A stretch of 64,000 bases of DNA, from NCBI GenBank assembly GCA_016860845.1, contig BOKF01000004.1:186001-250000 (forward strand), written 5' to 3'. How positions within the stretch are numbered: position 1 is the first letter of the stretch; every line of letters starts with the position of its first letter. This stretch comes from Chloroflexota bacterium. GTDB lineage: Bacteria; Chloroflexota; Anaerolineae; 4572-78; J111. This document shows, piece by piece, positions 50,658-59,650 of the stretch. The translations under genes and the position numbers were made by a program. The notes under the pieces were generated by a model. It had not been told where the DNA came from. It searched no databases and was given only the letters and a program-made list of their open reading frames with translations.

Positions 50658-51989
50658 TCAGGTGACTGGCAGCGTAAAACCAAACTGGGAGCCAGTCCCC
50701 GGCCTGCTCTTAACCCAAACCCGTCCTCCATGCGCTTCGACCAGCTGTTTGACAATCGCCAAACCCAATCCCGCCCCTCCAGTGACACGTGTCCGAGATG
50801 GGTCGGTCCGGTAGAAGCGCTCGAAGACAAACGGCAACTGCTCCTGAACTATCCCCGGCCCGCTATCGCCTACCTCCAGGCAGACCCAAGTCCCATCCAG
50901 CCGGGCCGTCAGGGTGACCTGACCCCCATGTGGCGTGAACTCCAAAGCATTGTTTAACAAGTTGCGCAATACCTGCCCTATTCGGTGCGGGTCCGCCACG
51001 ACAGGCGGTAGATTGGGCGGCACATCGAGCGACAAGTCTAAGCCACTCGCCTCAGCCTGTGGACGGATCGCCTCAGTGGCCATCCGCGCCACCTCGCCTA
51101 CATCCACCGGGCGGCACTCCAGGTGCAGTTGCCCGGCCTCGGCCAGCGCCAGTTCCTGCAAATCATCCACGAGCCGGTTAAGCAACATCACCTCTTCGTA
51201 CAGGTTATCCACCAGGTCCACACCGGGCGTGACCAGTCCATCCCGCGCCGCTTCCAGGTAGCCCCGGAGGTTGGTCAGCGGCGTCCGCAGTTCGTGCGCC
51301 ACGTCGCCCACCATATTCCGGCGCAACTGCTCCAGCCGGGCCAAGCCGTCGGCCATGGCGTTGAAGGCGGCGGCTAGCTGACCAATCTCGTCGCCTGACC
51401 TGACATTGACCCGCCCCGTTAGATCGCCCTTCTCCATCTGCCGAGCAGCAGCGGTCAGCAGTTCAATGGGACGGACGATGCGGTGCGACAGGGCCAGCGT
51501 CACCAGCACTGCGATGGCCCCGGCAAGAAAGGCCCCGACCAGGACGAAGTGGTTAACCGCGGCCAGGAAACCAAGATCGTGGGGGGAAGGTTCAGCCAGG
51601 GGATTAAGGTACAATGTCCCTATTGGCTTGCCGTCCACGACAACGTTGCTGGACGGCTCCGGCCAGTCGGCCTCAACGGCCTGATCGACTAGCTCTTGAT
51701 CCGAGTCGGCCACCACCTTGCCGCTGGCATCGGCCAGGACCACCCGATTTCCGCTGACCTGTCCCAGTTGTTCGACCAGCGGCTGGATACCTGCCCAGGT
51801 CTGAGCCTGGCTGTAAGCGTTGGCCAGGAGCAGACCAAAATGCAGTGCCTGCCCGGTATTGCTCCGTAGGACGTACCGATGGAACTCCCTGGTCGTCGTG
51901 CCACTGGCAAATAAGGCCGTCAAACTCACGGCCACGATAACTACGAAGAGGGTCGCCGTCAGCAGCCGGAAGCGCAGGCTACGCCACAT
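50658..51989 (-). CDS. Membrane sensor histidine kinase
   Basis: A 443-residue kinase: membrane helix 1 (LLTATLFVVIVAVSLTALFASG), an extracytoplasmic sensor of about 110 residues, helix 2 (FVLVGAFLAGAIAVLVTLALSHRIV), a HAMP domain (RPIELLTAAARQMEKGDLTGRV), the phospho-acceptor H near 232 (DVAHELRTPLTNLRGYLEA) and an ATPase domain (LRNLLNNALEFTPHGG; GDSGPGI; GGAGLGLAIVKQLVEAHGG). ATG 51989 follows GAGGG and overlaps the regulator gene by 11 bases. It phosphorylates the adjacent OmpR-type regulator. Confidence 0.9.
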   Translation of the reverse strand: MWRSLRFRLLTATLFVVIVAVSLTALFASGTTTREFHRYVLRSNTGQALHFGLLLANAYSQAQTWAGIQPLVEQLGQVSGNRVVLADASGKVVADSDQELVDQAVEADWPEPSSNVVVDGKPIGTLYLNPLAEPSPHDLGFLAAVNHFVLVGAFLAGAIAVLVTLALSHRIVRPIELLTAAARQMEKGDLTGRVNVRSGDEIGQLAAAFNAMADGLARLEQLRRNMVGDVAHELRTPLTNLRGYLEAARDGLVTPGVDLVDNLYEEVMLLNRLVDDLQELALAEAGQLHLECRPVDVGEVARMATEAIRPQAEASGLDLSLDVPPNLPPVVADPHRIGQVLRNLLNNALEFTPHGGQVTLTARLDGTWVCLEVGDSGPGIVQEQLPFVFERFYRTDPSRTRVTGGAGLGLAIVKQLVEAHGGRVWVKSRPGTGSQFGFTLPVT

Positions 51990-52683
51990 GGCCGCCCTCG
52001 AAGCGATAGCCGACACCCGGCACGGTGATCACATAGCGGGGCTGATCGGGTTCCGGCTCGATCTTCTGGCGCAGGTGCATCACATGAACATCCACCGTCC
52101 GTTCCAGACCTTCATAATCAAAGCCAAAGACCGCATCCAGCAGCTCCAGCCGGGAAAAAGCTCGTCCAGGCTCCCTGGCCAGGACCTCCAGCAGCTTGAA
52201 CTCCTTGGGAGTAAGATGGACTGGTTCTTCACCCAGCCGGACCTCGTGGCGAACAAAGTCCACAATCAGGTCATCGTAACGCACTTGGGGTGGCCCCTGG
52301 ATTTTTGCTTCATCGACTCGCCGCAGCACAGCCCGGACCCGAGCCAGCAGCTCACGCGGGCTGAACGGTTTGGTCATGTAGTCGTCGGCGCCCAGGTCTA
52401 GGCCCAGCAACTTGTCCGCCTCGGTGGTCCTGGCCGTCAGCATGATAATAGGCACTTTAGATGCACCACGGACGCGAAGCGTGCGGCAGACGTCCAGGCC
52501 GTCTACGGCTGGCAGCATCAAGTCCAACACGATCAGGTCCGGCTGCTTCTGACGAGCCAATTCCAGCGCTCGTTGGCCATCATAAGCCGCCAGCACCCGG
52601 TAGCCGTCCTTCTCCAGGTAGAGCTGGATCAGGTCTACCGTCTTCTTATCATCATCGACCACCAGTATTTTTGCATCGGCCAT
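51979..52683 (-). CDS. OmpR/PhoB-type response regulator
   Basis: A 234-residue regulator. The receiver has the acidic pocket (VVDDDKK, D10-12), the phospho-site D54 (LIVLDLMLP) and the switch Lys (DYMTKPFSP). A winged-helix DNA-binding domain follows (LTPKEFKLLEVLAREPGRAFSRLELLDAVFGFDYEGLERTVDVHVMHLRQKI). ATG 52683 is set by AGGAGAAG. Proteins of this class bind direct repeats with 11-bp spacing, and exactly such repeats lie upstream of this gene and two other operons here, making it the likely activator. Confidence 0.92.
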   Translation of the reverse strand: MADAKILVVDDDKKTVDLIQLYLEKDGYRVLAAYDGQRALELARQKQPDLIVLDLMLPAVDGLDVCRTLRVRGASKVPIIMLTARTTEADKLLGLDLGADDYMTKPFSPRELLARVRAVLRRVDEAKIQGPPQVRYDDLIVDFVRHEVRLGEEPVHLTPKEFKLLEVLAREPGRAFSRLELLDAVFGFDYEGLERTVDVHVMHLRQKIEPEPDQPRYVITVPGVGYRFEGGHVA

Positions 52684-52775
52684 CGTATCTTCTCCTGCTA
52701 AAGGACTCAATCGTACCCGGCTGGAGACTTTTACCCGGTTTCAGGAATTGCTACCTCTAATTTACCACATCGCTG

Positions 52776-52797
52776 TGAAGATTCGATGAAGATTTAA
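52776..52797 (-). promoter_or_regulatory. Two tandem 11-bp repeats upstream of the two-component operon
   Basis: On the plus strand, TGAAGATTCGA and TGAAGATTTAA are directly adjacent. Reading toward the gene, CTTCA is followed after 11 bases by a -10-like TAAATT, then AGAGG. The operon starts at 52683. Confidence 0.75.
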
Positions 52798-52808
52798 CAG
52801 GGCACAGG

Positions 52809-53477
52809 TCAGGCGGCAGGCTTTTTTGCTCGCACAAATCCAATAGTCCGAAAGTGGGCGTCAAGTTGCTCCACCTTTTCAAACCCCGCCTCCGTCATGA
52901 GTTTTGGCAGAGCCTCGATGCCAAATTGAACTGCATGCCCATGATGCAATACCAGCAAGGGGAAGACCCGCTTCAGAAACGACGTACTGGGGTTCCTCAT
53001 GTCCGCAATCAAAATCCGCCCACCGGGTTTGAGCACCCGCCAGATTTCAGCCAGTCCCTTAACCTGCAGGTGTTGGGGGAGGTGGTGCATCATCAGGCTG
53101 GAAGTCACCACATCAAACGTCTCATCAGGAAAGGGCAAGGACTCGATCACGCCGACGCGAAAGTCAATCTCAATCCCAGCCCGCTTCGCCTTTCGACGCG
53201 CAATAGCGATCATTTCTGGCGATGGATCAATGCCTACCGCACTTCCATTTTCTCCAACCTGCATTTTTGCGGGAATGGTTACCCCGCCCGTGCCACAGCC
53301 CACATCGAGCAAGGTTTCACCAGGCTGAAGCAGGGCTTGATCCACGGTCATTCGGCGTAAATGGCCGGCTTGGCCAAGCGTCATCAGATTCACCAGTCCA
53401 TCATAAAATGATGGCCAGCGGATCAGACGTCCTTCTGTCTGGGCGGGCGATTCGGGTCTATGAGTATGTCCATGCAT
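52809..53477 (-). CDS. Class I SAM-dependent methyltransferase
   Basis: A 222-residue methyltransferase. Motif I is LLDVGCGTGGVTIPA, with acidic motif II in VGIDPSPEMIAIARRK, followed by ESLPFPDETFDVVTSSLMMHHL and the post-motif EIWRVLKPGGRILIADM. It resembles UbiE/ArsM-like small-molecule methylases, without the conserved cysteines of arsenite methylases. The His-rich start (MHGHTHRPES) may bind metal. It lies in an apparent minus-strand group with membrane proteins upstream. Confidence 0.85.
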   Translation of the reverse strand: MHGHTHRPESPAQTEGRLIRWPSFYDGLVNLMTLGQAGHLRRMTVDQALLQPGETLLDVGCGTGGVTIPAKMQVGENGSAVGIDPSPEMIAIARRKAKRAGIEIDFRVGVIESLPFPDETFDVVTSSLMMHHLPQHLQVKGLAEIWRVLKPGGRILIADMRNPSTSFLKRVFPLLVLHHGHAVQFGIEALPKLMTEAGFEKVEQLDAHFRTIGFVRAKKPAA

Positions 53478-53504
53478 TTTTGTTGACCTCTTTTTTGAAT
53501 AATT

Positions 53505-53615
53505 CTAGCGACTGGAGCAGCGGGAACTGGTGTCGCTGTTGGAGTCGGGGTAGGAGGGCGGGTTAGCCTGGGGCGTATCCTCTTCTATTGCGCGTCGTAG
53601 TAATGATTTTCTCAT
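53505..53615 (-). CDS. 36-codon truncated duplicate of the gene at 54193-54429
   Basis: MRKSLLRRAIEEDTPQANPP parallels MSKLLRGAAEENTPEADPPP of the 78-residue membrane protein encoded 0.8 kb upstream. The leader with ribosome site (GGAGGATATCTCA) is shared too. After that the frame continues PSYPDSNSDTSSRCSSR and stops, without the membrane helix. It is a partial duplication; expression is possible because the ribosome site is intact. Confidence 0.5.
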   Translation of the reverse strand: MRKSLLRRAIEEDTPQANPPSYPDSNSDTSSRCSSR

Positions 53616-53677
53616 TGAGATATCCTCCACTTCGTTCTTATGATCTCTTATCCCAAATCGGGCAAGGGCCGCTGCAA

Positions 53678-54196
53678 CTACGGCTTCGATACCGTATGCT
53701 GCTCGTACTGCTTACGCCACCCGTAAGGGGTCAGGCCCCGCGGCTTATACACGTTCAGCACTTGGATCACGAGCAACACCAGCAGGCCGACACCAGGGTG
53801 GAGGAGATCGCCCCCAACCCCGCCGAGACCGGCATCGTCTGCCTCTCGCGCTACATCTGCAATGGAACTCACGTCCGGCATATGCAGCAGCAAGATTGTG
53901 GTAGCAATGATGGTTAACACGAGTGTGATCAGAACCCAATAGTGCCGGAACAAGCCCCACTTAGTGCCCAGTGACATGACAAGCCCGGTGAGCAACGAGG
54001 CGAATGCCAACGGGACGATGACGTACCAGCCGGTCAACTCCATCGCAATCCAGGCGGCACGCACTGTCTGCACATCCTGGCCGGCCTGAGCGGCGACGCC
54101 GAGACCAAGGTAAACAATGACTGCACCGATCCAGCCTACCGAGAACGTGAGATGCACGGTGAGCACGAACTTGCGGAGGGGGGGCGTCATGATCAT
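53678..54196 (-). CDS. DUF2269-like integral membrane protein
   Basis: 172 residues with four membrane helices (FVLTVHLTFSVGWIGAVIVYLGLGVAA, WYVIVPLAFASLLTGLVMSLG, YWVLITLVLTIIATTILLLHMP, GVGLLVLLVIQVLNVY). HLTFSVGWIGA and GTKWGLFRHYWV are typical of DUF2269-like proteins of unknown function. It starts with an ATGA overlap on the preceding gene and is the second gene of an operon with tandem 11-bp repeats in its promoter. Confidence 0.75.
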   Translation of the reverse strand: MIMTPPLRKFVLTVHLTFSVGWIGAVIVYLGLGVAAQAGQDVQTVRAAWIAMELTGWYVIVPLAFASLLTGLVMSLGTKWGLFRHYWVLITLVLTIIATTILLLHMPDVSSIADVAREADDAGLGGVGGDLLHPGVGLLVLLVIQVLNVYKPRGLTPYGWRKQYEQHTVSKP

Positions 54197-54429
54197 GGCT
54201 GTTGCATGTCGTGTTCTATGGAAGGCGTGTGGCCTCCAGCGTCCTCGGATTGCATGTGGCGACCAGGGCCGTGCTTACCGCCAACACCGGTGAACATCAT
54301 GATGACAAGCAGCAAGACCAGGGCCAGGGTGATAATCCCAAACACTTTCACCCAGCGGGGTGTGCTGTAGGGGGGCGGGTCAGCCTCGGGCGTGTTCTCT
54401 TCTGCCGCGCCTCGTAATAATTTGCTCAT
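54193..54429 (-). CDS. Small single-pass membrane protein
   Basis: 78 residues: a charged start (MSKLLRGAAEENTPEADPPP), one membrane helix (VFGIITLALVLLLVIMMFTGVG) and a His/Gly-rich tail (GGKHGPGRHMQSEDAGGHTP) that might bind metal. Frequently seen next to DUF2269-like genes in this phylum, without known function. It is the first gene after the 11-bp repeat promoter, with ribosome site GGAGGATATC. A partial copy lies at 53505-53615. Confidence 0.7.
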   Translation of the reverse strand: MSKLLRGAAEENTPEADPPPYSTPRWVKVFGIITLALVLLLVIMMFTGVGGKHGPGRHMQSEDAGGHTPSIEHDMQQP

Positions 54430-54479
54430 TGAGATATCCTCCGCTTCTTTAACCTCTCATCAATCTACCATATTATGTG

Positions 54480-54512
54480 TGAAGATTTGATGAAGATTTA
54501 GTCAAGATTCGA
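54480..54512 (-). promoter_or_regulatory. Three tandem 11-bp repeats upstream of the DUF2269-like operon
   Basis: Plus-strand units TGAAGATTTGA, TGAAGATTTAG and TCAAGATTCGA are directly adjacent. Reading toward the gene, CTTCA is followed after 12 bases by TAGATT (with a shared upstream TATGG). The operon starts at 54429. Confidence 0.8.
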
Positions 54513-54704
54513 TGGATTTGCGGGGATGGGATGACATCAGGGTTGCAGCATACGAGTTGCTGCATGCGAGCTATGAGCTTATGCCGACCGAGCTGGCGTT
54601 ACGGCTTAACCGGTGTTGCTAGCCGTCGGGTACGAAAACCTCTCGGATGGCGGCGAAAGATCAGGTGGACGCCCTTCTCGTGCCAGCCAACTAACTCCAG
54701 TTCC

Positions 54705-55883
54705 CTATCTGATAATTTGCAGATCAGGTCGCTGCTCGATTACAGGAGGCAACTTCGTGATCCTGTTGCCAGCAATTTCCAGGACTTTCAGCTTAGGTAA
54801 CTGACCCAGTTCGGAGGGTAATTCTGTGAGCTGATTGTGGCGCAGCGATAACCCTATCAAATTGGAGAGTTGACCCAGTTCGGGGGGTATCGTGCTGAGT
54901 TGATTGTTGTTGAGCCACAGCCGTTCCAATCGGGAGAGCCGTTCCAACTGGGCCGGCACCTCGGTCAACTGATTGCTGCCCAGGTCCAGTTCGATTAGGT
55001 TAGTTAGCTGCGTTATCTCGATGGGCAGCAGGACCAGGTGATTATGGGCCAAGTTGAGTTGGGTCAAGTTCAGGAGGCGGCCGAGGTCAGGGGGTAACGC
55101 TTGCAGTTGGTTTTGACTCAGATCCAGTTCAGCTAACTGGGTCAATTGACCGATTTCAGGCGGCAGTTCGCTGAGTTGATCATTTCTGAGCCATAATGCT
55201 CTCAACTGAGACAACTGCCCAATTTGCGGGGGTAGCCTTCCCAGTGGGTTTCCACTGAGGTAGAGACTGGTCAGGTGGGGCAGTTCAAAAATTTCGGGCG
55301 ATACCTCGCTGAATTGATTTTGAACCAAGTCCAGCGTGGTGAGCTGAGAAAGTTGAGCGATTTCAGGAGGCAGCGCCGCCAGTTGATTGCCGCCGAGTTG
55401 TAACTGGGTCAGATCGGATAACTGACCGATTTCGGCAGGCACATCCTTTAATCTGTTGTTGTTGAGCCACAGCCGTTTTAACTGCGATAAACGACCAACT
55501 TGAGCAGGCATAGCGGTCAGTTGATTGTTGCCGACATCCAGTTCGACTAGATTGGCAAGCTGGCCCACTTCGAGCGGCAGCATCGTTAGTTGATTGTAGG
55601 ACAGGTACAGTTCGGTTAGATGGGTCAGGCGACCGATGTCTGGCGGCAACTCCTTGAGCTGATTGTCGTCAAGCCGCAGTTTCTTGAGCTGGGAGAGTTG
55701 GCCGATTTCGGGAGGCAGCGAGGTGAGGTTCCGGCTAGAGAGGTTAAGCTCTGTTGCGCCGCTTCTGGCCGCCTGTTGAATCTCTTGCTGGACCGAGATT
55801 TTGCCCGCGCTACTACAAATCGATGAACTTAGAGCGATAAATGTAGTGAAGGCGAGGGCAATGGTTTGAAGATTTATGGGCAT
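54705..55883 (-). CDS. Secreted leucine-rich-repeat protein
   Basis: A 392-residue protein with a hydrophobic signal-like start (LQTIALAFTTFIALSSSICSSAG) followed by about 15 leucine-rich repeats of 23 residues with consensus LPPEIGQLSQLxxLxLxxNQL. The repeat type is the bacterial, plant-like one found in interaction proteins. Cys near 23 could be a lipobox Cys, but the preceding residues do not fit well. A partner-binding role at the cell surface is likely. It lies 10 bases after the membrane-protein gene and forms an operon with it. Confidence 0.82.
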   Translation of the reverse strand: MPINLQTIALAFTTFIALSSSICSSAGKISVQQEIQQAARSGATELNLSSRNLTSLPPEIGQLSQLKKLRLDDNQLKELPPDIGRLTHLTELYLSYNQLTMLPLEVGQLANLVELDVGNNQLTAMPAQVGRLSQLKRLWLNNNRLKDVPAEIGQLSDLTQLQLGGNQLAALPPEIAQLSQLTTLDLVQNQFSEVSPEIFELPHLTSLYLSGNPLGRLPPQIGQLSQLRALWLRNDQLSELPPEIGQLTQLAELDLSQNQLQALPPDLGRLLNLTQLNLAHNHLVLLPIEITQLTNLIELDLGSNQLTEVPAQLERLSRLERLWLNNNQLSTIPPELGQLSNLIGLSLRHNQLTELPSELGQLPKLKVLEIAGNRITKLPPVIEQRPDLQIIR

Positions 55884-55893
55884 TCCAGCTTAC

Positions 55894-56940
55894 TCATACT
55901 TCGAGTACTTTTGTTCCCAATTCGGACCCAGGCAGCACGAAGGCATAACTGAGTAGCCAGCCGACGACACCGGCCATGACGATGGAGCCAGCCCAGAGGT
56001 GGACCGTCCACGCTATCCCACTGGATAGCAGCAGATTAGCAAAGTAAAACAAATAGAAAACGACCGGCACACTAAACGCGAAGAGCCGGAAGGCGGTAGG
56101 GCTGTCCGCGGAGGGTTTCATCCGCGACAGCAGCAAGTCTGTGACCAGACCCGACAGGATGACCAGGGGCAGCAACTGGTAATTTTCATGAGGCGAGACC
56201 GACAGCAGCGCCTGGACAGTCAACACCAACGTCAAGCTGCCAGACGGCAGCGCCCAACGGCGCACGGCCAACAAGATCACTCCCATCATCAAGCCTGTTT
56301 GAACCAGAATACTGGCTACTCCCAGGGCCTGGTTTAAGTTGTCTCGTGCTACTAATCTTTCGGCGGCAATTGGGTTGGCAAAAGCGGTGAAGAACGTGAA
56401 CACCGATAACAGCATCGCCAGCGACAGCAAAGCCGGTAACAATGAGGCCCAACCTGGCGTAGCACCTTCGCTGCGCCCCCACGCAGCCCGAAATGGGCCG
56501 GTCACAATGAGCGCCCCGCCGAGCGCCAACAGCAAGTGCGTCGGGCTAAGTAAGGCTTCGATGTTCACCTCGATACCGAAGAGAATATGCCACAGCATAT
56601 CCCCAATGCCCCCAGCCAGAAACAGAAGTACACCTACCAGCGAGAGGGCATAACCGGGCGGAAGCGCCTGGGACCTGGGCTCTCCCCGCCATAGGTTGCG
56701 GGCAAAAGCCCAGACCAACACGGCCGCCACCGCCAGAAAGCCGGAATAGAGCACACCGTGCCAGGGTGTGAAGAAGGTTTCAACCGCGAACTGGTGGTGG
56801 GCCCAGGCGTCCAGGTGGATACCACCAATCATCCAAAAGCTCAGTACGGTAATGAGCCAATCAAAGCGAATATTACCGGCCGGTTGTGGTTGCGCCGGGT
56901 ACGTCCGATCTGGATTCGTTAAACTGCTTATGCTTACCAT
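55894..56940 (-). CDS. Multi-pass membrane protein of unknown function
   Basis: 348 residues with eight or nine membrane helices (for instance VLSFWMIGGIHLDAWAHHQF, YALSLVGVLLFLAGGIGDMLWHILFG, SPTHLLLALGGALIVTGP). His residues near helix ends (HLDAWAHHQ, FTPWHGVLY, WHILFG, SPTHLLLA) could bind metal or haem. No family name is certain. The gene lies directly upstream of the leucine-rich-repeat gene. A noncoding gap (56941-57060) separates it from the LuxR gene. Confidence 0.65.
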   Translation of the reverse strand: MVSISSLTNPDRTYPAQPQPAGNIRFDWLITVLSFWMIGGIHLDAWAHHQFAVETFFTPWHGVLYSGFLAVAAVLVWAFARNLWRGEPRSQALPPGYALSLVGVLLFLAGGIGDMLWHILFGIEVNIEALLSPTHLLLALGGALIVTGPFRAAWGRSEGATPGWASLLPALLSLAMLLSVFTFFTAFANPIAAERLVARDNLNQALGVASILVQTGLMMGVILLAVRRWALPSGSLTLVLTVQALLSVSPHENYQLLPLVILSGLVTDLLLSRMKPSADSPTAFRLFAFSVPVVFYLFYFANLLLSSGIAWTVHLWAGSIVMAGVVGWLLSYAFVLPGSELGTKVLEV

Positions 56941-57060
56941 TGTCTAAATTTCCCCCTTTGACATTTGAGCATTAGCGATTCGTTTTCTTTGAGATGAAAA
57001 GTATACCTCACCAAGCGCGGCCAGGCTACGATAGAATTACCGGCAGTCAGATTGAGCCAC

Positions 57061-57696
57061 TTATTCTGTCAGCCCGTAACCGTGTTGAGTGGCCCACAAA
57101 GCTGCTTCGGTGCGAGAGCGCACGCCTAGCTTGCCAAAAATGTGGTGCAGGTGGGTCTTAACGGTGAGGACACTTAAGCAGAGGGTTTGGGCGATGTCCT
57201 TGTTGGTCAGACCTTGGGCCAGGAGCCGTAAGACTTCGATTTCTCGCTCAGAAAGGGGGTCAATCAGAGCATCCTGCCCTGATGCGCCCTGACCTAGGGC
57301 GGGCGGCAAGATCATCTCACCATGCTGCACCGCGATGGCAATGGAAGCCAAGTTGGTTACCAAGTCACCCCGGGAAATCCAGTCGCTAGCACCAATCCAC
57401 CCCAGCGGCAGAACCCGGTCAAGCTCATCAGCGTCAACCAAGACAAGCAGGCCAGGCTGAGAAGTGCCAGTTTCGAGCGGTGAGATCAGGGCGGGTGAGG
57501 TGGCCGGCAAGTTAATGAGTAAGAGGGTGGGTTGGCCGGATTGAAGCGAAGCCACGACTGGGGAGATATGGCCCTGCATACCATTCCTCCCCACATCAAA
57601 TTGGCTTGATGGCAACACTGGCCTCGCCCCTTGACAGAGAGGTGCTGAGGTCAGAATGATAAGGTGGGTTGATGAATTAAGAGGCAGAGACAGCAT
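57061..57696 (-). CDS. LuxR-type regulator with degenerate receiver
   Basis: A 211-residue protein. The C-terminal 65 residues form a LuxR/GerE domain (LSEREIEVLRLLAQGLTNKDIAQTLCLSVLTVKTHLHHIFGKLGVRSRTEAALWA). The N-terminal part follows a receiver-like pattern, but the phospho-Asp position reads LLINLP and the switch Lys region ISRGD, so it is probably not phosphorylated. The gene is last in the ABC transporter operon and overlaps the ATPase-YHS gene by 20 bases. Confidence 0.8.
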   Translation of the reverse strand: MLSLPLNSSTHLIILTSAPLCQGARPVLPSSQFDVGRNGMQGHISPVVASLQSGQPTLLLINLPATSPALISPLETGTSQPGLLVLVDADELDRVLPLGWIGASDWISRGDLVTNLASIAIAVQHGEMILPPALGQGASGQDALIDPLSEREIEVLRLLAQGLTNKDIAQTLCLSVLTVKTHLHHIFGKLGVRSRTEAALWATQHGYGLTE

Positions 57697-58528
57697 CCGT
57701 GTGCCTCGCTAAAAATTTCTCCGGCGCCCTCAAGAACTCATCCTGGCAGCCTTGAGCGCAAAAGTAAAAGACGCGCCCGTCATACGCCGTTTGCGCCGGG
57801 GCGCTTTCCCGATCCACCGACATGCCACAGACCGGGTCAAGGGCCATCTCCACCACATTCTTGAATTGCCCATCCTCCAACCACAGCACCCGGTCGGCAA
57901 TATCTCTAATTCGCTGGTCATGGCTAACGATGACGACACTTCGATTTTCTTCCTTAGCAATGCGCCGCAGCAGGCGCATTGTCTCATGACCGTGGTGGCT
58001 GTCCAGATTGGCGGTGGGTTCGTCGGCCAGGATTAAATCGGGCTGATTGACCAGGGCCCGGGCAATCGCTACCCGCTGCTTTTCTCCCCCAGACAGTTTT
58101 TCGGGCAAGAAATTCAGCCGGTGGCCCAAGCCCAATTGTTCCAACAACTGCCTGGCTCGCTTTCGAGCCTGGGCAGGGTGCAGACCGGCTAACTGCGCGA
58201 CAATGGCGACGTTATCCAGGCAGGACAGAGCCGACAACAGGTTGAAGTCTTGAAAGATAAAGCCGATCCGGCGCAGGCGAACCTCTGGCAGCCGTCGTTC
58301 GTCCATGGCGGTGATCTCATCCGGGCCAATCTGGATGCGCCCGGTCGAAGGTTTGAGCAGCCCGCCGAGCATGGAGAGCAAGGTCGTCTTGCCACTTCCC
58401 GATGGCCCCATAATCAGAACCACTTCGCCGGCAGCGACGCTGAGGGAAAGGTCACGCACCGCAGTCACTTCGGTGCTGCCGCCGCCAAAGCGGCGGGTAA
58501 CGTTTTGGACATCCATAATTACTTCCAT
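57677..58528 (-). CDS. LolD/MacB-type ABC ATPase fused to a YHS domain
   Basis: 283 residues. Residues 1-~230 form an ATPase of the LolD/MacB class: Walker A GPSGSGKTTLL, signature LSGGEKQRVAIARAL, Walker B LILADEPTANLD and H-loop VSHDQRI. A C-terminal YHS domain follows (MALDPVCGMSVDRESA...YDGRVFYFCAQGCQDEFLRAPEKFLA), with CG and C-x3-C cysteines. YHS domains occur in metal-transport proteins and may bind Cu, Hg or another soft metal. The fusion links the exporter to metals. Two FtsX permease genes lie upstream in the operon. Confidence 0.9.
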   Translation of the reverse strand: MEVIMDVQNVTRRFGGGSTEVTAVRDLSLSVAAGEVVLIMGPSGSGKTTLLSMLGGLLKPSTGRIQIGPDEITAMDERRLPEVRLRRIGFIFQDFNLLSALSCLDNVAIVAQLAGLHPAQARKRARQLLEQLGLGHRLNFLPEKLSGGEKQRVAIARALVNQPDLILADEPTANLDSHHGHETMRLLRRIAKEENRSVVIVSHDQRIRDIADRVLWLEDGQFKNVVEMALDPVCGMSVDRESAPAQTAYDGRVFYFCAQGCQDEFLRAPEKFLARHTDAVSAS

Positions 58529-58529
58529 T

Positions 58530-59639
58530 TTACGATCCTCTAAACACGTGAGCCGGATCCAGCCGGGCTATTTGCCACGCCGGGGCCAGCGCCGCCGCTA
58601 CCCCGATGAGCAGGGCTGCCAGCCCAACCCGGGTGATGGCCGCCGGGGTGAGCACAAAGCTAATTCCGGAATTGAGGCCGGGCAAGACCAGGCCCAGCAG
58701 CCAGACCAAGCCCATCGCGATGACCAAGCCAATGGTTAGACTTAAAGAAGCTTGCAGGATAACGACACCGTATAGCTGCCAATTTTTAGCTCCAATTGCT
58801 TTGAGCACGCCATACTCCTGCCGTTTGCGCAGGGTGCTGGTATAAAGCGTCAGCGCGGTCACGGCCAGGCCGATGAGGAGACCGGACAGGTTCATGATGT
58901 TGAGCAGCTCGACGCCCATATCCGTCACCAGTTGTCGCTCCTCACGGGCAAACTCGGCGCGGGGGAGGGCGGTGACATCCGGGTTGCGGACACTAATTGC
59001 TGCCGCGATTGGGCCGGGAGCATAGCCCGGTTTGACTTTGAGCAGAACATAGCTAATGGCCTCCCGGCCGCGCAACTCCTGAAAATCCTTGAGGTGAATA
59101 AAGGTCACGCTGTTGGTGATGTTGGTCAACCCCTGGGTCAAGCCAGCGATAGTAAAAGTCTCGCCCAACAGCTCGATTTCGTCGCCCAGGCCAAGCCCCT
59201 GGCTGCGGGCTACCGTTTCGTCAATGATCGCCTCGTCGCGCTGCAACTCAGCCATTCCGGCGATAACCTCGGGCGGTCCGCCCAGCGCCTCGTGCGGATC
59301 AAAGCCAATAATATAAGAGAGGATGTCAGCCTGACCGGCTTTAACCACGCCACTGGCATACAGGATAGGGCTGGCGCTGATCACACCGTCGGCGTGCGAG
59401 GCCAGGCGCATGTCACGCAGAGTGATAGCCGAGGCAGCCATATGCATATTTTTCACCCCTTCCTGGGCCACAAAAATATCTGCCCCGGCCTGGTCAATGT
59501 AAACGACCAGCTTCTCGGCAGCGCCGGCAAACAGTGCATCCAGGGCCAGCATCAGCAGCAGAGCCAGAGCCACACCGCCCACCCCCAGGCTGAACTGGGT
59601 CCGGCTTTGCGAAAGGTTGCGCCAGGCTAAGTGTAACAT
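58530..59639 (-). CDS. FtsX-type ABC permease (DevC/MacB class)
   Basis: A 369-residue permease: an N-terminal helix (LGVGGVALALLLMLALDALFAG), an extracytoplasmic domain of about 200 residues, then three C-terminal helices (IMNLSGLLIGLAVTALTLY, VVILQASLSLTIGLVIAMGLVWLLGL, GLAALLIGVAAALAPAWQIARLDPAHVFRG). KRQEYGVLKAIGAKNWQLYGVV is the coupling motif. It pairs with the next permease upstream and the YHS-carrying ATPase. Cargo unknown. Confidence 0.88.
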   Translation of the reverse strand: MLHLAWRNLSQSRTQFSLGVGGVALALLLMLALDALFAGAAEKLVVYIDQAGADIFVAQEGVKNMHMAASAITLRDMRLASHADGVISASPILYASGVVKAGQADILSYIIGFDPHEALGGPPEVIAGMAELQRDEAIIDETVARSQGLGLGDEIELLGETFTIAGLTQGLTNITNSVTFIHLKDFQELRGREAISYVLLKVKPGYAPGPIAAAISVRNPDVTALPRAEFAREERQLVTDMGVELLNIMNLSGLLIGLAVTALTLYTSTLRKRQEYGVLKAIGAKNWQLYGVVILQASLSLTIGLVIAMGLVWLLGLVLPGLNSGISFVLTPAAITRVGLAALLIGVAAALAPAWQIARLDPAHVFRGS

Positions 59640-59650
59640 TGGGTCGTCGC

